DNA from: JBMNMU01 sp050953505
GTDB lineage: Bacteria > Bacillota > Clostridia > Peptostreptococcales > Anaerovoracaceae
Length of the DNA: 64,000 nucleotides
Assembly (NCBI GenBank): GCA_050953505.1
Contig: JBMNMU010000001.1
Span: 1,240,001-1,304,000, forward strand
Reading direction: 5' to 3'
The notes under the pieces were generated by a model that was not told where the DNA came from, made no database searches, and was given only the letters and a program-made list of their open reading frames with translations. The translations under genes were made by a program, and so were the position numbers. Positions 24,090-33,548 of the stretch are shown here, in pieces. Positions within the stretch are counted from its first letter, which is position 1. Every line of letters starts with the position of its first letter.

Positions 24090-26089
24090 CAGCTAATCTC
24101 CCCGGTATCAAAATTTACATTTCTCTCCATGACCATTTCCGAGTCAAAGAACACAGTAACAGTAGCAATTCCTTCTCCGGAAAGTGACACGATTTCAGAT
24201 AAATCTTCCTTAATCCTCTGTTCTCTATTTATGACGGTTCTTACTCCTGATTCGTCAGAAATAACTACTGTCAGATAAAATACAGCGTTTTGTGCTTTTT
24301 CATAATCTATGGTCAGAGCAATAGATTTAGGTCCAGCAGACTCATCCCCGGTACTAACTTTTAAGTTTACCGGCGTATTTTTATCAATCATCGTTCCCGG
24401 CTCGTACTGCTGCCACATAACCGTATTCTGTGCATAAGCGCTGCTTTTTTCATGGTCTACAGCACCCATAGTAAGGCCTTCTCTTTCTAATGCCGCCGTG
24501 GCCGCACCAATCTCCTGTCCCATCAAATTAGGCATTCTAACTTGTTCAACTGCCTTCCCTAAGCTCACAACAATATTAACCTGTGTGCCAGGCTCAGCAC
24601 TGGTCCCTGCCTCCGGTGTTTGCCTAATAACAATGTCTTTAGGTAAGTCACTATGATCACTGCTTACTTGGCCAAGCTCAAAACCATAATTTTTAAGCAT
24701 AAATTCTGCATTTGATACTGTCCCATTTACAAGATTAGGAATTAAGCCTTGAGAAGCCCCCTTGCTGATCGTTACTTTTACAGTGAAGCCTTCTTTTACA
24801 GTCATACCTTCTTTCGGATCATGAGATACAATTTGTCCTTCTTCAAACTCTGAGCTATTTACCATAGCATCTACTTCAATCCCTAGGTTCAGTTCCTCCA
24901 AATCAGCGGTAGCTTTTTCTAAGGTGCTACCTACCAGATTAGGGATGATCACTTCTTTCTCAGCAGTAAACCCCTCAACTGCAGATAAAATAAAACTACT
25001 TGCAGGAATGGCTAATAGCAGTGCTAAAATAATTGCAAAGATTTTTACTTTATTGATTTTAGTTTTTCTTTGCTTTTTTCCTTTTCCGTTATTATTCATG
25101 CTATTTTCTCCATCCTCTTGTATGCTCTCCTGTGACAGGGGCGTTTTTACGTTTCCATTCACAGCTGCCATAACTCTAGTTGCATCTAATCCGTCACCAT
25201 TGCTATATCCGTTGCCATTGCTATATTCATTGCCATTACCATTGCTATAATAATACCCGAAGTTACCTTCATGGCTTAGATTTGCAGTATTTAAGGCTTC
25301 ATACATATCATAAGCAGTTTTATATCTATTTATTTGATATTTGCTAGTTGCCTTCATAACAATAGCATCAAGTCCAGGAGGTATCCCTTGGACAAACTTC
25401 GATGGTGGTGTAATTTCATCGTTTAGGTGCATCAGAGCAACAGTTACAGGATTATCCCCATCAAAGGGCACCTTCCCTGTCAAAAGCTCGTAAAGTACAA
25501 TACCAAGAGAGTAAATGTCCGATTTTTCATCTACATAACCACCTCTTGCTTGTTCAGGGGAAAAATAATGGACAGACCCCATAATCGTTCCTGTATTCCC
25601 CACAATAGTAGCCGTATTTACCGCTTTGGCAATTCCAAAATCCGTAATTTTTGCCACGCCGTCATTAGTAATCATAATATTATGAGATTTAACATCCCTA
25701 TGTATAATGTGATTTTTATGAGCGTGGCTGAGGGCCAATGCAATTTGTTTTGTAATGTCTATGGCTCTTCTATAGTCCAAAGGCCCTTCTTTTTTTATAA
25801 TATCACTTAGTACATGTCCTTCAATTAGCTCCATAACAATATAGTAAATATTTCCTTCCTTACCTACGTCGAAAATATTTACTATATTAGGATGAGATAG
25901 GCTTGCGGCAGCCTGTGATTCTCGCCTGAAGCTTTCAATAAACTTTGCATCTTTAACAAACTCTGGCTTCAGAATTTTTATTGCAACAAAACGATTTAGT
26001 AATCGACATCTTGCCTTATATACAACAGCCATCCCGCCTTGGCCAATTTTTTCGAGTAACTCATACCTTCCGGCAAGTACTTTACTCAT
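24089..26089 (-). CDS. prkC: Ser/Thr protein kinase PrkC with PASTA repeats
   Basis: Membrane eukaryotic-type kinase, ~666 residues. The kinase domain (about 6-270) has GQGGMAVVYKA, catalytic HRDVKSHN and DFG. A linker rich in Asn and Gly precedes one membrane helix (about 350-372). Three extracellular PASTA repeats follow (IPNLVG..., IPNLVN..., MPNLMG...), then a ~70-residue beta-rich C-terminal domain. PASTA kinases sense muropeptides or lipid II and control wall growth, dormancy exit and virulence in Firmicutes. The start MSKVLAGRYE is behind GGGGGTAAAACTG; an upstream ATG overlaps the prpC stop. Paired with prpC. Confidence 0.95.
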   Translation of the reverse strand: MSKVLAGRYELLEKIGQGGMAVVYKARCRLLNRFVAIKILKPEFVKDAKFIESFRRESQAAASLSHPNIVNIFDVGKEGNIYYIVMELIEGHVLSDIIKKEGPLDYRRAIDITKQIALALSHAHKNHIIHRDVKSHNIMITNDGVAKITDFGIAKAVNTATIVGNTGTIMGSVHYFSPEQARGGYVDEKSDIYSLGIVLYELLTGKVPFDGDNPVTVALMHLNDEITPPSKFVQGIPPGLDAIVMKATSKYQINRYKTAYDMYEALNTANLSHEGNFGYYYSNGNGNEYSNGNGYSNGDGLDATRVMAAVNGNVKTPLSQESIQEDGENSMNNNGKGKKQRKTKINKVKIFAIILALLLAIPASSFILSAVEGFTAEKEVIIPNLVGSTLEKATADLEELNLGIEVDAMVNSSEFEEGQIVSHDPKEGMTVKEGFTVKVTISKGASQGLIPNLVNGTVSNAEFMLKNYGFELGQVSSDHSDLPKDIVIRQTPEAGTSAEPGTQVNIVVSLGKAVEQVRMPNLMGQEIGAATAALEREGLTMGAVDHEKSSAYAQNTVMWQQYEPGTMIDKNTPVNLKVSTGDESAGPKSIALTIDYEKAQNAVFYLTVVISDESGVRTVINREQRIKEDLSEIVSLSGEGIATVTVFFDSEMVMERNVNFDTGEIS

Positions 26090-26103
26090 CAGTTTTACCC
26101 CCA

Positions 26104-26829
26104 TTATATCTTAATACAAATAATTGTAATATTATCACTTCCACCATTGGCATTAGCAAGGTCAACCAAGCTTGTACTCAATTGATCCATGTCCTCTGCT
26201 TCAGCAGCCATGTGTAGGATATCTTCAGGATTGATTTCTCCATAAAGCCCATCTGAGCATAATATTATAATATCATCTTCTAATACCGTATATTTATAGT
26301 AATCCGGATGGATTTTCTCTTCTCCTCCCAGGGCCCTAGTTATCATATTTTTTCGTGGATGGACTGCTGCTTCCTCCTCTGTAATGGACCCGTTTCTTAA
26401 TAGTTCGTTTACATAGGTATGATCTTCTGTAACCTGTATAAGCTCTCCAGACCTAATTATGTATGCCCTGCTATCTCCCACGTTTGTGAAATATGCATTA
26501 TTTTCATACAAATACAAAATGACTATTGTTGTGGCCATACCAGCTAAGTCTGGATTTTCTTTCGCTAATGTGAATATTTTCTTATTTACCTGCTGTATAC
26601 ATTCAAGAAAATAGTTTCCAATAGATTCATCGCTCAATAATCCATCCATAGGATGGGCTTTCACATATTGTGCAATACTGTCGACGGCAGTCATGCTGGC
26701 TACTTCTCCTGAATTATGCCCTCCCACACCGTCAGCTACCATATAGATATTCTGTTCTGGTAAGAGAAATAGAGAGTCTTCATTATTCTCTCTCCTTTGC
26801 CCTATATCTGTTTTAAATCCAATCTGCAT
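26104..26829 (-). CDS. prpC: PP2C-type Ser/Thr phosphatase
   Basis: A 241-residue metal-dependent PPM phosphatase that reverses PrkC phosphorylation. Metal-binding motifs are RENNEDS, VADGVGGHNSGEVAS, SDGLYGE and GGSDNITII. The start is MQIGFKTD behind GAGGAAGATAGTA; five extra in-frame codons upstream include that ribosome site. Its stop codon overlaps an upstream ATG of prkC. The adjacent kinase is the expected partner. Confidence 0.94.
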   Translation of the reverse strand: MQIGFKTDIGQRRENNEDSLFLLPEQNIYMVADGVGGHNSGEVASMTAVDSIAQYVKAHPMDGLLSDESIGNYFLECIQQVNKKIFTLAKENPDLAGMATTIVILYLYENNAYFTNVGDSRAYIIRSGELIQVTEDHTYVNELLRNGSITEEEAAVHPRKNMITRALGGEEKIHPDYYKYTVLEDDIIILCSDGLYGEINPEDILHMAAEAEDMDQLSTSLVDLANANGGSDNITIICIKI

Positions 26830-26906
26830 TACTATCTTCCTCATAAAATGCCAGCAATAATAAACCAGCGTTAATTATATAAAATATCTCATTCCTTGTC
26901 AAAGTA

Positions 26907-28235
26907 TCATATCTTCGTTTTAATAAAGTCGTCAGCCTTCTTCATTTTACAAATAAAAAAACCGTCCGTATTGTTTATATTCGGGAAAAGTTGAATGGAT
27001 TCCTCTTCGCTGAAATGAGGATTTTTATATAGAAATTCTTTTACCACTTCTGTGTTTTCATGGGGATTAATGGTGCATGTGCTATAAAGCAATGTTCCAC
27101 CCGGCTTCACATATTTTGCTGCAGCACTCAAGATAGCTAGTTGTTTTTTGGGTAAATTTTTTAACTCTGACGTCAATCTTTTGTACTTAATTTCCGGTTT
27201 TCTTCTGACAACCCCAAGACCAGAGCATGGCGCATCAACAAGCACCCTATCTGCTTTCTCAATGAGAGAAGAGTCAACCCTTGTTGCATCCCAGGTTTTA
27301 ACTCTGACAATATCAACACCTAACCGTTCACTTTCCTTTTGTAGAATTGCCAGCTTCCGCTTATAGATATCCCAAGCCAGGATTTCACCCTTGTTGTCCA
27401 TCATCTCTGCCATGGCAAAGGTTTTTCCACCTGGAGCTGCACAAACATCAATTATAAATTCTCCAGGTTGTGGATCTAAGGTAGATACAGCAATCATAGA
27501 GCTTTCATCTTGCACTGAAAATTGACCCTCTTGATAAAACCTTTCTACCAAAAGGTTTGAACCTTTAACATGAAGGGCTTTATCGCAATAAATTCCTTCT
27601 TTTACAGCATAGCCTTTCCCAAGGATTTTCTCCTTTAAGCGATTACGGCTAATTTTTAGAGTATTGACTCTGATCACTAAATCCGTAGTCTTATTCCCCG
27701 CCATGAGCAAATCTTCTACAAAATCAAAGGGATATTCATTAAGCCATAATCCAACAATCCAAGGGGCGTATGAGTATTTTATGGAAAGATAATCCATCTG
27801 ATCCTTTTCTTTGTCAGGAAGCTCTACTCGTTTTCCTTCTCTAATAAAGCTTCTAAGGACTCCGTTTACAAAGCCTTCTCTGCCACGACAATATCTTTTC
27901 GCTAAATTAACACTTTCATTAACAGCAGCATACTCAGGAACAGAATCCATGAATCTCAATTGATAAATGCCCATTCTCAAAACAACCAAATCAGAGGCTT
28001 TTAATCCTTTTATTGGGGTAGAAATAAATTGCTGTAGTACATAATCTAAGTATATCTTGTTTTCTAAAACACCATAAGTAAGCTCTCTGACAAATGCAGG
28101 TGATTCGGGATGTATGCGGCCAATATGATTGTTTAAGGCAATATTAGAGTAAGCATGCTTCGTTTCAACATCCAAAAGTGCCAGGTAAGCTGCTACTCTA
28201 TTTCTATCCATTTTTTTATCCTTCTTTTTATCCAT
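26907..28235 (-). CDS. rsmB: 16S rRNA m5C967 methyltransferase RsmB
   Basis: SAM-dependent RNA cytosine-5 methyltransferase (Sun/Fmu), 442 residues. The N-terminal NusB-like helical domain is about 8-145, followed by the Rossmann catalytic domain. AAPGGKTFAMAEMM is the SAM loop (about 264), VDAPCSGLGVVRR holds one catalytic Cys in motif IV, and YSTCTINPHEN the second. It starts within 2 nt of the yugP stop; an alternative start eight codons downstream has GAAGGA before it. Part of the def-fmt-yugP-rsmB-prpC-prkC operon. Confidence 0.95.
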   Translation of the reverse strand: MDKKKDKKMDRNRVAAYLALLDVETKHAYSNIALNNHIGRIHPESPAFVRELTYGVLENKIYLDYVLQQFISTPIKGLKASDLVVLRMGIYQLRFMDSVPEYAAVNESVNLAKRYCRGREGFVNGVLRSFIREGKRVELPDKEKDQMDYLSIKYSYAPWIVGLWLNEYPFDFVEDLLMAGNKTTDLVIRVNTLKISRNRLKEKILGKGYAVKEGIYCDKALHVKGSNLLVERFYQEGQFSVQDESSMIAVSTLDPQPGEFIIDVCAAPGGKTFAMAEMMDNKGEILAWDIYKRKLAILQKESERLGVDIVRVKTWDATRVDSSLIEKADRVLVDAPCSGLGVVRRKPEIKYKRLTSELKNLPKKQLAILSAAAKYVKPGGTLLYSTCTINPHENTEVVKEFLYKNPHFSEEESIQLFPNINNTDGFFICKMKKADDFIKTKI

Positions 28236-28236
28236 C

Positions 28237-28941
28237 TTAGCGGCGCCCCCTTAGCGCTAACATCCGCATTAGAGTTGCGATGGTAGTAGCTAGAGCTGCA
28301 ATATAGGTTAGAGCTGCAGCAGATAGCACCTTTTTCGCACTTGCTGTCTCTTCAACATAAATAAGATCCAGCTCATTCATGAGCTCAATGGCCCTTTTAC
28401 TAGCATTAAACTCAACGGGCAAGGTAACTGCCTGAAACACAACAGCGCCCAAATAAAGTAGAATTCCAATATTGAAAATCATGTTACCTTGACTAATGTT
28501 TCCAGCTCCGATAATTAACAATCCCACAATTAATATCGGCCAAGCTAGATTAGAAGTAATCATTACAACTGGTGCTAATAATCCTCTTATCCTAAGAGGG
28601 GCATAACCTTCAGCATGCTGAATGGCGTGCCCTGCCTCATGTGCAGCTATACTAATGGATGCTATGGATGGTTCATTATAGACTTGAGGAGAAAGTCTCA
28701 TAATTCTCTTTCTGGGATCGTAATGATCAGACAATTTCCCTTTTGTAATCTCTATAGGTACATTTTGAAGCCCATTGGAGTCCAAAAGCCTTCTTGCCGC
28801 TTCGGCCCCTGTAATCCCCCTGCGATTTCTTACCCTTGCATATTTGCTATAAGCAGAATTCACCTTGCTTTGTGCATAGAATGTGAAAATGATCGCTGGT
28901 ATTAGTATGATAATGGTTGGGTCAAACATTCCTAAATACAT
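28237..28941 (-). CDS. yugP: YugP-type zinc membrane metallopeptidase
   Basis: A 234-residue membrane protein of the neutral zinc metallopeptidase type 2 family. The zinc motif is AAHEAGHAIQHA (HExxH, about 96-107). Hydrophobic segments lie at about 5-22, 120-170 (two) and 205-225. The location between fmt and rsmB is conserved in many Clostridia. The natural substrate is not established. Confidence 0.88.
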   Translation of the reverse strand: MYLGMFDPTIIILIPAIIFTFYAQSKVNSAYSKYARVRNRRGITGAEAARRLLDSNGLQNVPIEITKGKLSDHYDPRKRIMRLSPQVYNEPSIASISIAAHEAGHAIQHAEGYAPLRIRGLLAPVVMITSNLAWPILIVGLLIIGAGNISQGNMIFNIGILLYLGAVVFQAVTLPVEFNASKRAIELMNELDLIYVEETASAKKVLSAAALTYIAALATTIATLMRMLALRGRR

Positions 28942-28963
28942 AAATTACAACTCCCCTCTGTTG

Positions 28964-29917
28964 TTATTCTTCTCCTAACTGTACGCCAACTTCTATTTTA
29001 TTTCCTTTTAGAAAATCTCCTACGTTCATGGCTTTCTTTCCAGGCATCTGTAGCTTTTTAATTAGCAATGTGCCGCCCCCTGCAGCCACTGCAATGCCAT
29101 CTGATGATACTTTTGTTATCATACCATGTGGTTGATTTGTTTTTGTGTCCTGGGCTTCTACCTGCCAAAGCTTCATCTGCTGACCTTTATAGGTAGTGTA
29201 AGCCACTGGCCAAGGGTTAAGGCCTCGAACAAGGCATTCTATTTCTTGCGGTTCTTTTGTAAAATCTATCTCCCCATCTTTTTTGAAAAGCATAGGCGCA
29301 TAACAAGCTTCTTTATCGTCCTGCTTCACCCCGGTGATGGTCCCCTTCTTTATATCTGGAATAGTTTGTATTAGTAGCTCTGCACCCATCTGTGCAAGCT
29401 CTTCATGGAGCTCAACCGCAGTCTTTTTATCTATTGGAGTAGCTATCTTTGCGATCATGTCTCCTGTATCAAGCCCTTCTTCCATATACATTAATGTAAC
29501 TCCTGTTTCTTTTTCTCCATCCATGATACATCTTTGGATAGGAGCAGCACCACGATATTTAGGAAGCAGGGAGGCGTGAATATTGAGGCAGCCAAGCCTT
29601 GGAATTTCTAGTATTTCTTTAGGTAAAATTTTACCATAAGCAGCCACAACAATCAGGTCAGGATTTAGATCCTTAATCCTTTCGAGGAGCATCTCATTCC
29701 CTTTAACCTTTTCCGGCTGTAATACCTCAATCCCATATTTTAAAGCCGTTTCCTTAACAGGGGTAAATTGAATCTTTTTACCCCTATCCCTTGCACGGTC
29801 TGGCTGAGTAATAACAAGTGCTACATGATAGCCTTCTTCGCAAAGTAATTCTAAAGCGGGCACTGCGAATTCAGGGGTGCCCATATATATAATTTTTAAA
29901 TCCTTATTGTTCTTCAT
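28964..29917 (-). CDS. fmt: Methionyl-tRNA formyltransferase
   Basis: Formylates initiator Met-tRNA using 10-formyl-THF; 317 residues. The N-terminal Rossmann-type domain has IYMGTPEFAVPALE, the catalytic block NIHASLLPKYRGAAPIQR (Asn, His) and TGVTLMYMEEGLDTGDMI (Asp). The C-terminal OB-like domain starts near 210. It overlaps def by 14 nt. Def removes the formyl group after translation, so the pair works in sequence. Confidence 0.96.
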   Translation of the reverse strand: MKNNKDLKIIYMGTPEFAVPALELLCEEGYHVALVITQPDRARDRGKKIQFTPVKETALKYGIEVLQPEKVKGNEMLLERIKDLNPDLIVVAAYGKILPKEILEIPRLGCLNIHASLLPKYRGAAPIQRCIMDGEKETGVTLMYMEEGLDTGDMIAKIATPIDKKTAVELHEELAQMGAELLIQTIPDIKKGTITGVKQDDKEACYAPMLFKKDGEIDFTKEPQEIECLVRGLNPWPVAYTTYKGQQMKLWQVEAQDTKTNQPHGMITKVSSDGIAVAAGGGTLLIKKLQMPGKKAMNVGDFLKGNKIEVGVQLGEE

Positions 29918-30368
29918 TTAAAAACCTTCTATCTGTAGCTTTGTCTATAAATAAAATACCATCCAAATGATCATTTTCATGACAGATGGCAATGGCATCA
30001 AGGCCCCTACCTTCATAAATGACCTCCTCACCGTTTCTATTCAGTCCTTTAATTTTCACATATTCAGGCCTTTCAACGGTTCCTACTACACCAGGCACAC
30101 TGAGGCAACCTTCTTCTTCTTGCTGTAAACCCTCCATTTCAATGATTTCAGGGTTAATTAATTCAATGAATTGGTCTTCTGTTTCAACGATAAACATTCT
30201 CTTCAAAATGCCTACTTGTGGTGCCGCGATACCCACACCACATTCAGCTCTCATGGTTTCTAGCATATCGTCCAAGATGGAGCGAATTCTATCATCTACC
30301 TCTGGAACAATTCTAGCTTTTTTTCTTAGGATTTCATCTCCCTCTGTCACTATCTGTCTTAAAGCCAT
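29904..30368 (-). CDS. def: Peptide deformylase
   Basis: Metalloenzyme removing N-formyl from nascent proteins, 154 residues. Motif 1 is GIAAPQVG, motif 2 EEGCLSVPG (metal Cys), and motif 3 CHENDHLDG (HExxH). The residue before the motif 3 His is Cys where Gln is most common. Strong AAGGAGAT start. First gene of the operon after priA. Confidence 0.95.
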   Translation of the reverse strand: MALRQIVTEGDEILRKKARIVPEVDDRIRSILDDMLETMRAECGVGIAAPQVGILKRMFIVETEDQFIELINPEIIEMEGLQQEEEGCLSVPGVVGTVERPEYVKIKGLNRNGEEVIYEGRGLDAIAICHENDHLDGILFIDKATDRRFLNEEQ

Positions 30369-30448
30369 TTAAAATATCTCCTTCATCTATTTTTTCTATG
30401 ATTATATATGCTTGTGTTAAATTCAGGCATCCTATTCACCTTATATAG

Positions 30449-32464
30449 CTATATGAAGCTATAAGGATTGAAGTCAATGGATATAAGACACCTGGCCTTT
30501 CTATTTGTAGTTATGCTAAGCTTAAGTTCATTTAAAACCTTCGAGTAAATCCTCCGCTTTTGAGGTTGGCATTTGATCAACAACTGATATCTGTAATGTC
30601 CATTCACTTTATTTATAGGCGCTGGCTGAGGCCCTAAAACATATTGCATCTCCTGTTTTCCAACTGATTCAATAAATTCTTTTACAAATCCTTTACTTTG
30701 AGTTAATGCAATCTGATCATCCAAAGAGGAGATGACAATTTGAATCAAGTCTGTATAAGGTGGATACTCCAGATAATTCCTCACTTGTTTTTCTGTTTTA
30801 TAAAAGGAATCATAATCATGCTTTGATGCTGTTTGAATGGAATAATGCTTAGGGCTATAGGATTGTATGATTACCTTTCCAGGATTATCCCCTCTTCCCG
30901 CTCTTCCTGCAGCTTGGGTAATCAGTTGAAAGGTCCTCTCCGCAGAGCGAAAATCAGGTATGTTAAGGGAAATATCTGCGGATATAATTCCTACAAGTCC
31001 TACATTTGCAAAGTCAAGTCCCTTAGCAACTAACTGAGTACCTATTAATATATTAGTTTTACCCTTTTTAAAGCGATTTAAAATTTTATCTGTACTCCCC
31101 TTTAATCTCGTGGTATCAAGATCCAACCTTTCTACATTAAACTCAGGGAAAATTTCTTTTGTGAACTCTTCGACTTTTTCTGTACCCGTACCAAAATGCT
31201 TTAAATATCTTTTATTACATTGAGGGCAAAGTTCAGGTATCCCTTCCCAATAACCGCAATAATGGCATAAAGCTCTATTTCTTTCCTTGTGGTAAGTCAG
31301 TGAAATCCCACATTCTTTGCACTCCATTACATATCCGCAGCTTCTACAGGATATAAAAGTGGAATATCCTCGTCTATTTAAAAACAGGATGATTTGCCTC
31401 TTATCATCAAGATTTTTTTTCATCTCCTGGTAAAGAGATACGCTGAAAATACTCTTGTTTCCGTTTTTCAGCTCATCTCGCATGTCTATAATTTCGACAG
31501 TAGGTAAAGGTGCTTTATTATATCTTTCCTTAAGAACTAATTTTTCATAATAGCCCTTTTCAGCTCGATAGTTGGATACCAAGGAAGGAGTAGCACTTCC
31601 AAACAGCACTACAGCCTTATTCCATTTTCCCCGTTGAATGGCCACCTCAGCAGTTTCATACTTTGGAGTCATATCTGATTTATAAGTAGACTCATGCTCT
31701 TCATCGAGGACAATGGCTCCGATATTGGTTAATGGAGCAAAGATGCCCGACCTAGCCCCTATAACGATTCTTACCTGGTTGTTCTTAATACGCATCCACT
31801 CATCGTACCTTTCTCCTTTAGAAAGCCTACTGTGGAGTACTGCTATTTGATCTGCTCCAAATCTACTGATGAATCGTTCAATTGTCTGTGTTGTGAGAGA
31901 AATTTCAGGGACAAGCATGATGGCATTTTTCCCATTACTAATGCATTCCTCAATTACTCTTAAATATATTTCAGTCTTACCGCTGCTTGTTACTCCATGG
32001 ATAAGAAAAGCTTTGTGCTGTTCATTATTAACATAAGGCAATATCTTGCTAATTGCACTTTCCTGTTCCTCTGTAAGGGCTTTTACCTTGCTTTCATCAT
32101 GAAGGGACTCACTATAAGGCCTTCGCAACTTCCCTCTTTTAGAAGGAGATCCTACAGGCGTAAAGCATTTGATTCCATCAATATATCTACAAAGGTATCG
32201 CCTTTTCATCCAAGCGCTTATGGAAATCATTTCTTCATATAAGGATATTTCCTGGTCGATACGATCAACTGCTTTTATTCCCTTTATTTCTTCCGGCAAC
32301 TTTTCCTTCACTTGAAAAACATAAGCCGGTTTAATTTTATTTCCTCTGCCAAAGGGGACATAAACCTTGTCCCCTATTTTTACATCGTCCTCATGGCAAA
32401 TATAGGTATATAAATGGTCGGTATTGTCATTATTGTTATCAATAACAATATTTACATATTTCAT
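30449..32464 (-). CDS. priA: Primosomal helicase PriA, compact form
   Basis: Replication-restart DNA helicase, 671 residues, shorter than the ~730-800 typical of the family. The N-terminal 3'-DNA-binding domain (about 1-100) leads within ~25 residues into the helicase core, leaving little room for the usual winged-helix domain. Core motifs are GVTSSGKTE (Walker A), LDEEHE (DEEH box) and FGSATPSLVS. Eight zinc-binding cysteines lie in CRSCGYVMECKECG and CHYCGYWEG...CPQC. QAAGRAGRG is motif VI. Confidence 0.92.
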   Translation of the reverse strand: MKYVNIVIDNNNDNTDHLYTYICHEDDVKIGDKVYVPFGRGNKIKPAYVFQVKEKLPEEIKGIKAVDRIDQEISLYEEMISISAWMKRRYLCRYIDGIKCFTPVGSPSKRGKLRRPYSESLHDESKVKALTEEQESAISKILPYVNNEQHKAFLIHGVTSSGKTEIYLRVIEECISNGKNAIMLVPEISLTTQTIERFISRFGADQIAVLHSRLSKGERYDEWMRIKNNQVRIVIGARSGIFAPLTNIGAIVLDEEHESTYKSDMTPKYETAEVAIQRGKWNKAVVLFGSATPSLVSNYRAEKGYYEKLVLKERYNKAPLPTVEIIDMRDELKNGNKSIFSVSLYQEMKKNLDDKRQIILFLNRRGYSTFISCRSCGYVMECKECGISLTYHKERNRALCHYCGYWEGIPELCPQCNKRYLKHFGTGTEKVEEFTKEIFPEFNVERLDLDTTRLKGSTDKILNRFKKGKTNILIGTQLVAKGLDFANVGLVGIISADISLNIPDFRSAERTFQLITQAAGRAGRGDNPGKVIIQSYSPKHYSIQTASKHDYDSFYKTEKQVRNYLEYPPYTDLIQIVISSLDDQIALTQSKGFVKEFIESVGKQEMQYVLGPQPAPINKVNGHYRYQLLIKCQPQKRRIYSKVLNELKLSITTNRKARCLISIDFNPYSFI

Positions 32465-32471
32465 ATTTATT

Positions 32472-32523
32472 CCTTAATATTCTGTCCTAAACATGATATG
32501 TTATCCCGCACAGAATTTTATAT
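32472..32523. repeat. Dispersed imperfect palindrome, copy 3
   Basis: Between asnA and priA. It shares TCCTTAATATTCTG at the left and CAGAATTTTATA at the right with the copy at 7-53, but its central stem is altered (TAAACATGATATGTTAT). Located 30 kb from the other copies. Confidence 0.5.
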
Positions 32524-32534
32524 TACTCACCGTC

Positions 32535-33548
32535 TTATAGCAGGAAGATATTGTTTGCTTCACATTCCGCAATCATGTCCTCAGGCCACACAGAAACCTG
32601 CACTTCACCAATATGTGCTTTTCGCAAAAAGTACATGCACAGTCTGGACTGTCCAATACCACCACCCACGCTATAGGGAAGCTTTTTGTTTAATATAGCT
32701 TGATGAAAAGCAAGATTTCTGCGATCCTCTGCACCAGCTAGCTTTAATTGTCTATCCATGGCCTCTTCATCTACCCTGATCCCCATAGATGATATTTCAA
32801 AAGCAAGGCCTAGCACATCATTCCAAAGGATAATGTCTCCATTCAGTTCCCAATCGTCATAGTCTGGAGCTCTCCCATCATGACTTGTACCAGATTTTAA
32901 CACACCACCGATTTTCATAATGAATACGGCTCTTTTTTCTTTAGCTATAGCATTTTCTCTTTCTTTTGGAGTCAAGTCAGGGTACAAATCCTCTAATTCC
33001 TGACTTGTTATAAAAAAGATTTCATTAGGTAATTCAGTCTTCAAATCCCTATAAACCCTGTTCACATAGTCCCCTAAGTTTTTAATAGCATTGTAAATCG
33101 TGGTTACTGTTTCTATTAAGTATTCCTCTGTTCGATCAGATTTTTCAATTGATTTTTCCCAATCCCACTGGTCTACATAAATGGAATGTAGATTATCTAG
33201 GTCTTCGTCCCGCCTAATGGCATTCATGTCAGTATAGATACCTCGCCCTGCCGGTATTTTATATTTTCCAAGTGCCATTCTCTTCCACTTTGCCAGTGAT
33301 TGAACAATTTCTACTTCTCTTTCATCCATGCCTTTTAATGAAAATGATACAGTTCTTTCTACACCGCTTAAATTATCATTTAAACCACTTTCAGGAAGTA
33401 CAAAAAGAGGGGCGGACACTCTTCTAAGATTCAATCCATACGCCAGCTCTTGTTGAAAGAAGTCTTTTATTTTTTTAATAGCCCTTTGGCTTTCCATGAA
33501 ATCTATTACAGGGGTATACGCCTCAGGAATGATAAGTCTACTAGCCAT
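32535..33548 (-). CDS. asnA: Aspartate-ammonia ligase (AsnA)
   Basis: Makes asparagine from aspartate, ammonia and ATP; 337 residues, class II aaRS-like fold. Recognisable blocks are SQRAIKKIKDFFQQEL, DLNAIRRDE-type TDMNAIRRDEDLDN, VYVDQWDWEK-like YVDQWDWEKSI, and the C-terminal LPYSVGGGIGQSRLCMYFL. GGAGGATAAATA precedes the ATG. The start overlaps the queH stop, so it is cotranscribed with queH. Confidence 0.96.
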   Translation of the reverse strand: MASRLIIPEAYTPVIDFMESQRAIKKIKDFFQQELAYGLNLRRVSAPLFVLPESGLNDNLSGVERTVSFSLKGMDEREVEIVQSLAKWKRMALGKYKIPAGRGIYTDMNAIRRDEDLDNLHSIYVDQWDWEKSIEKSDRTEEYLIETVTTIYNAIKNLGDYVNRVYRDLKTELPNEIFFITSQELEDLYPDLTPKERENAIAKEKRAVFIMKIGGVLKSGTSHDGRAPDYDDWELNGDIILWNDVLGLAFEISSMGIRVDEEAMDRQLKLAGAEDRRNLAFHQAILNKKLPYSVGGGIGQSRLCMYFLRKAHIGEVQVSVWPEDMIAECEANNIFLL

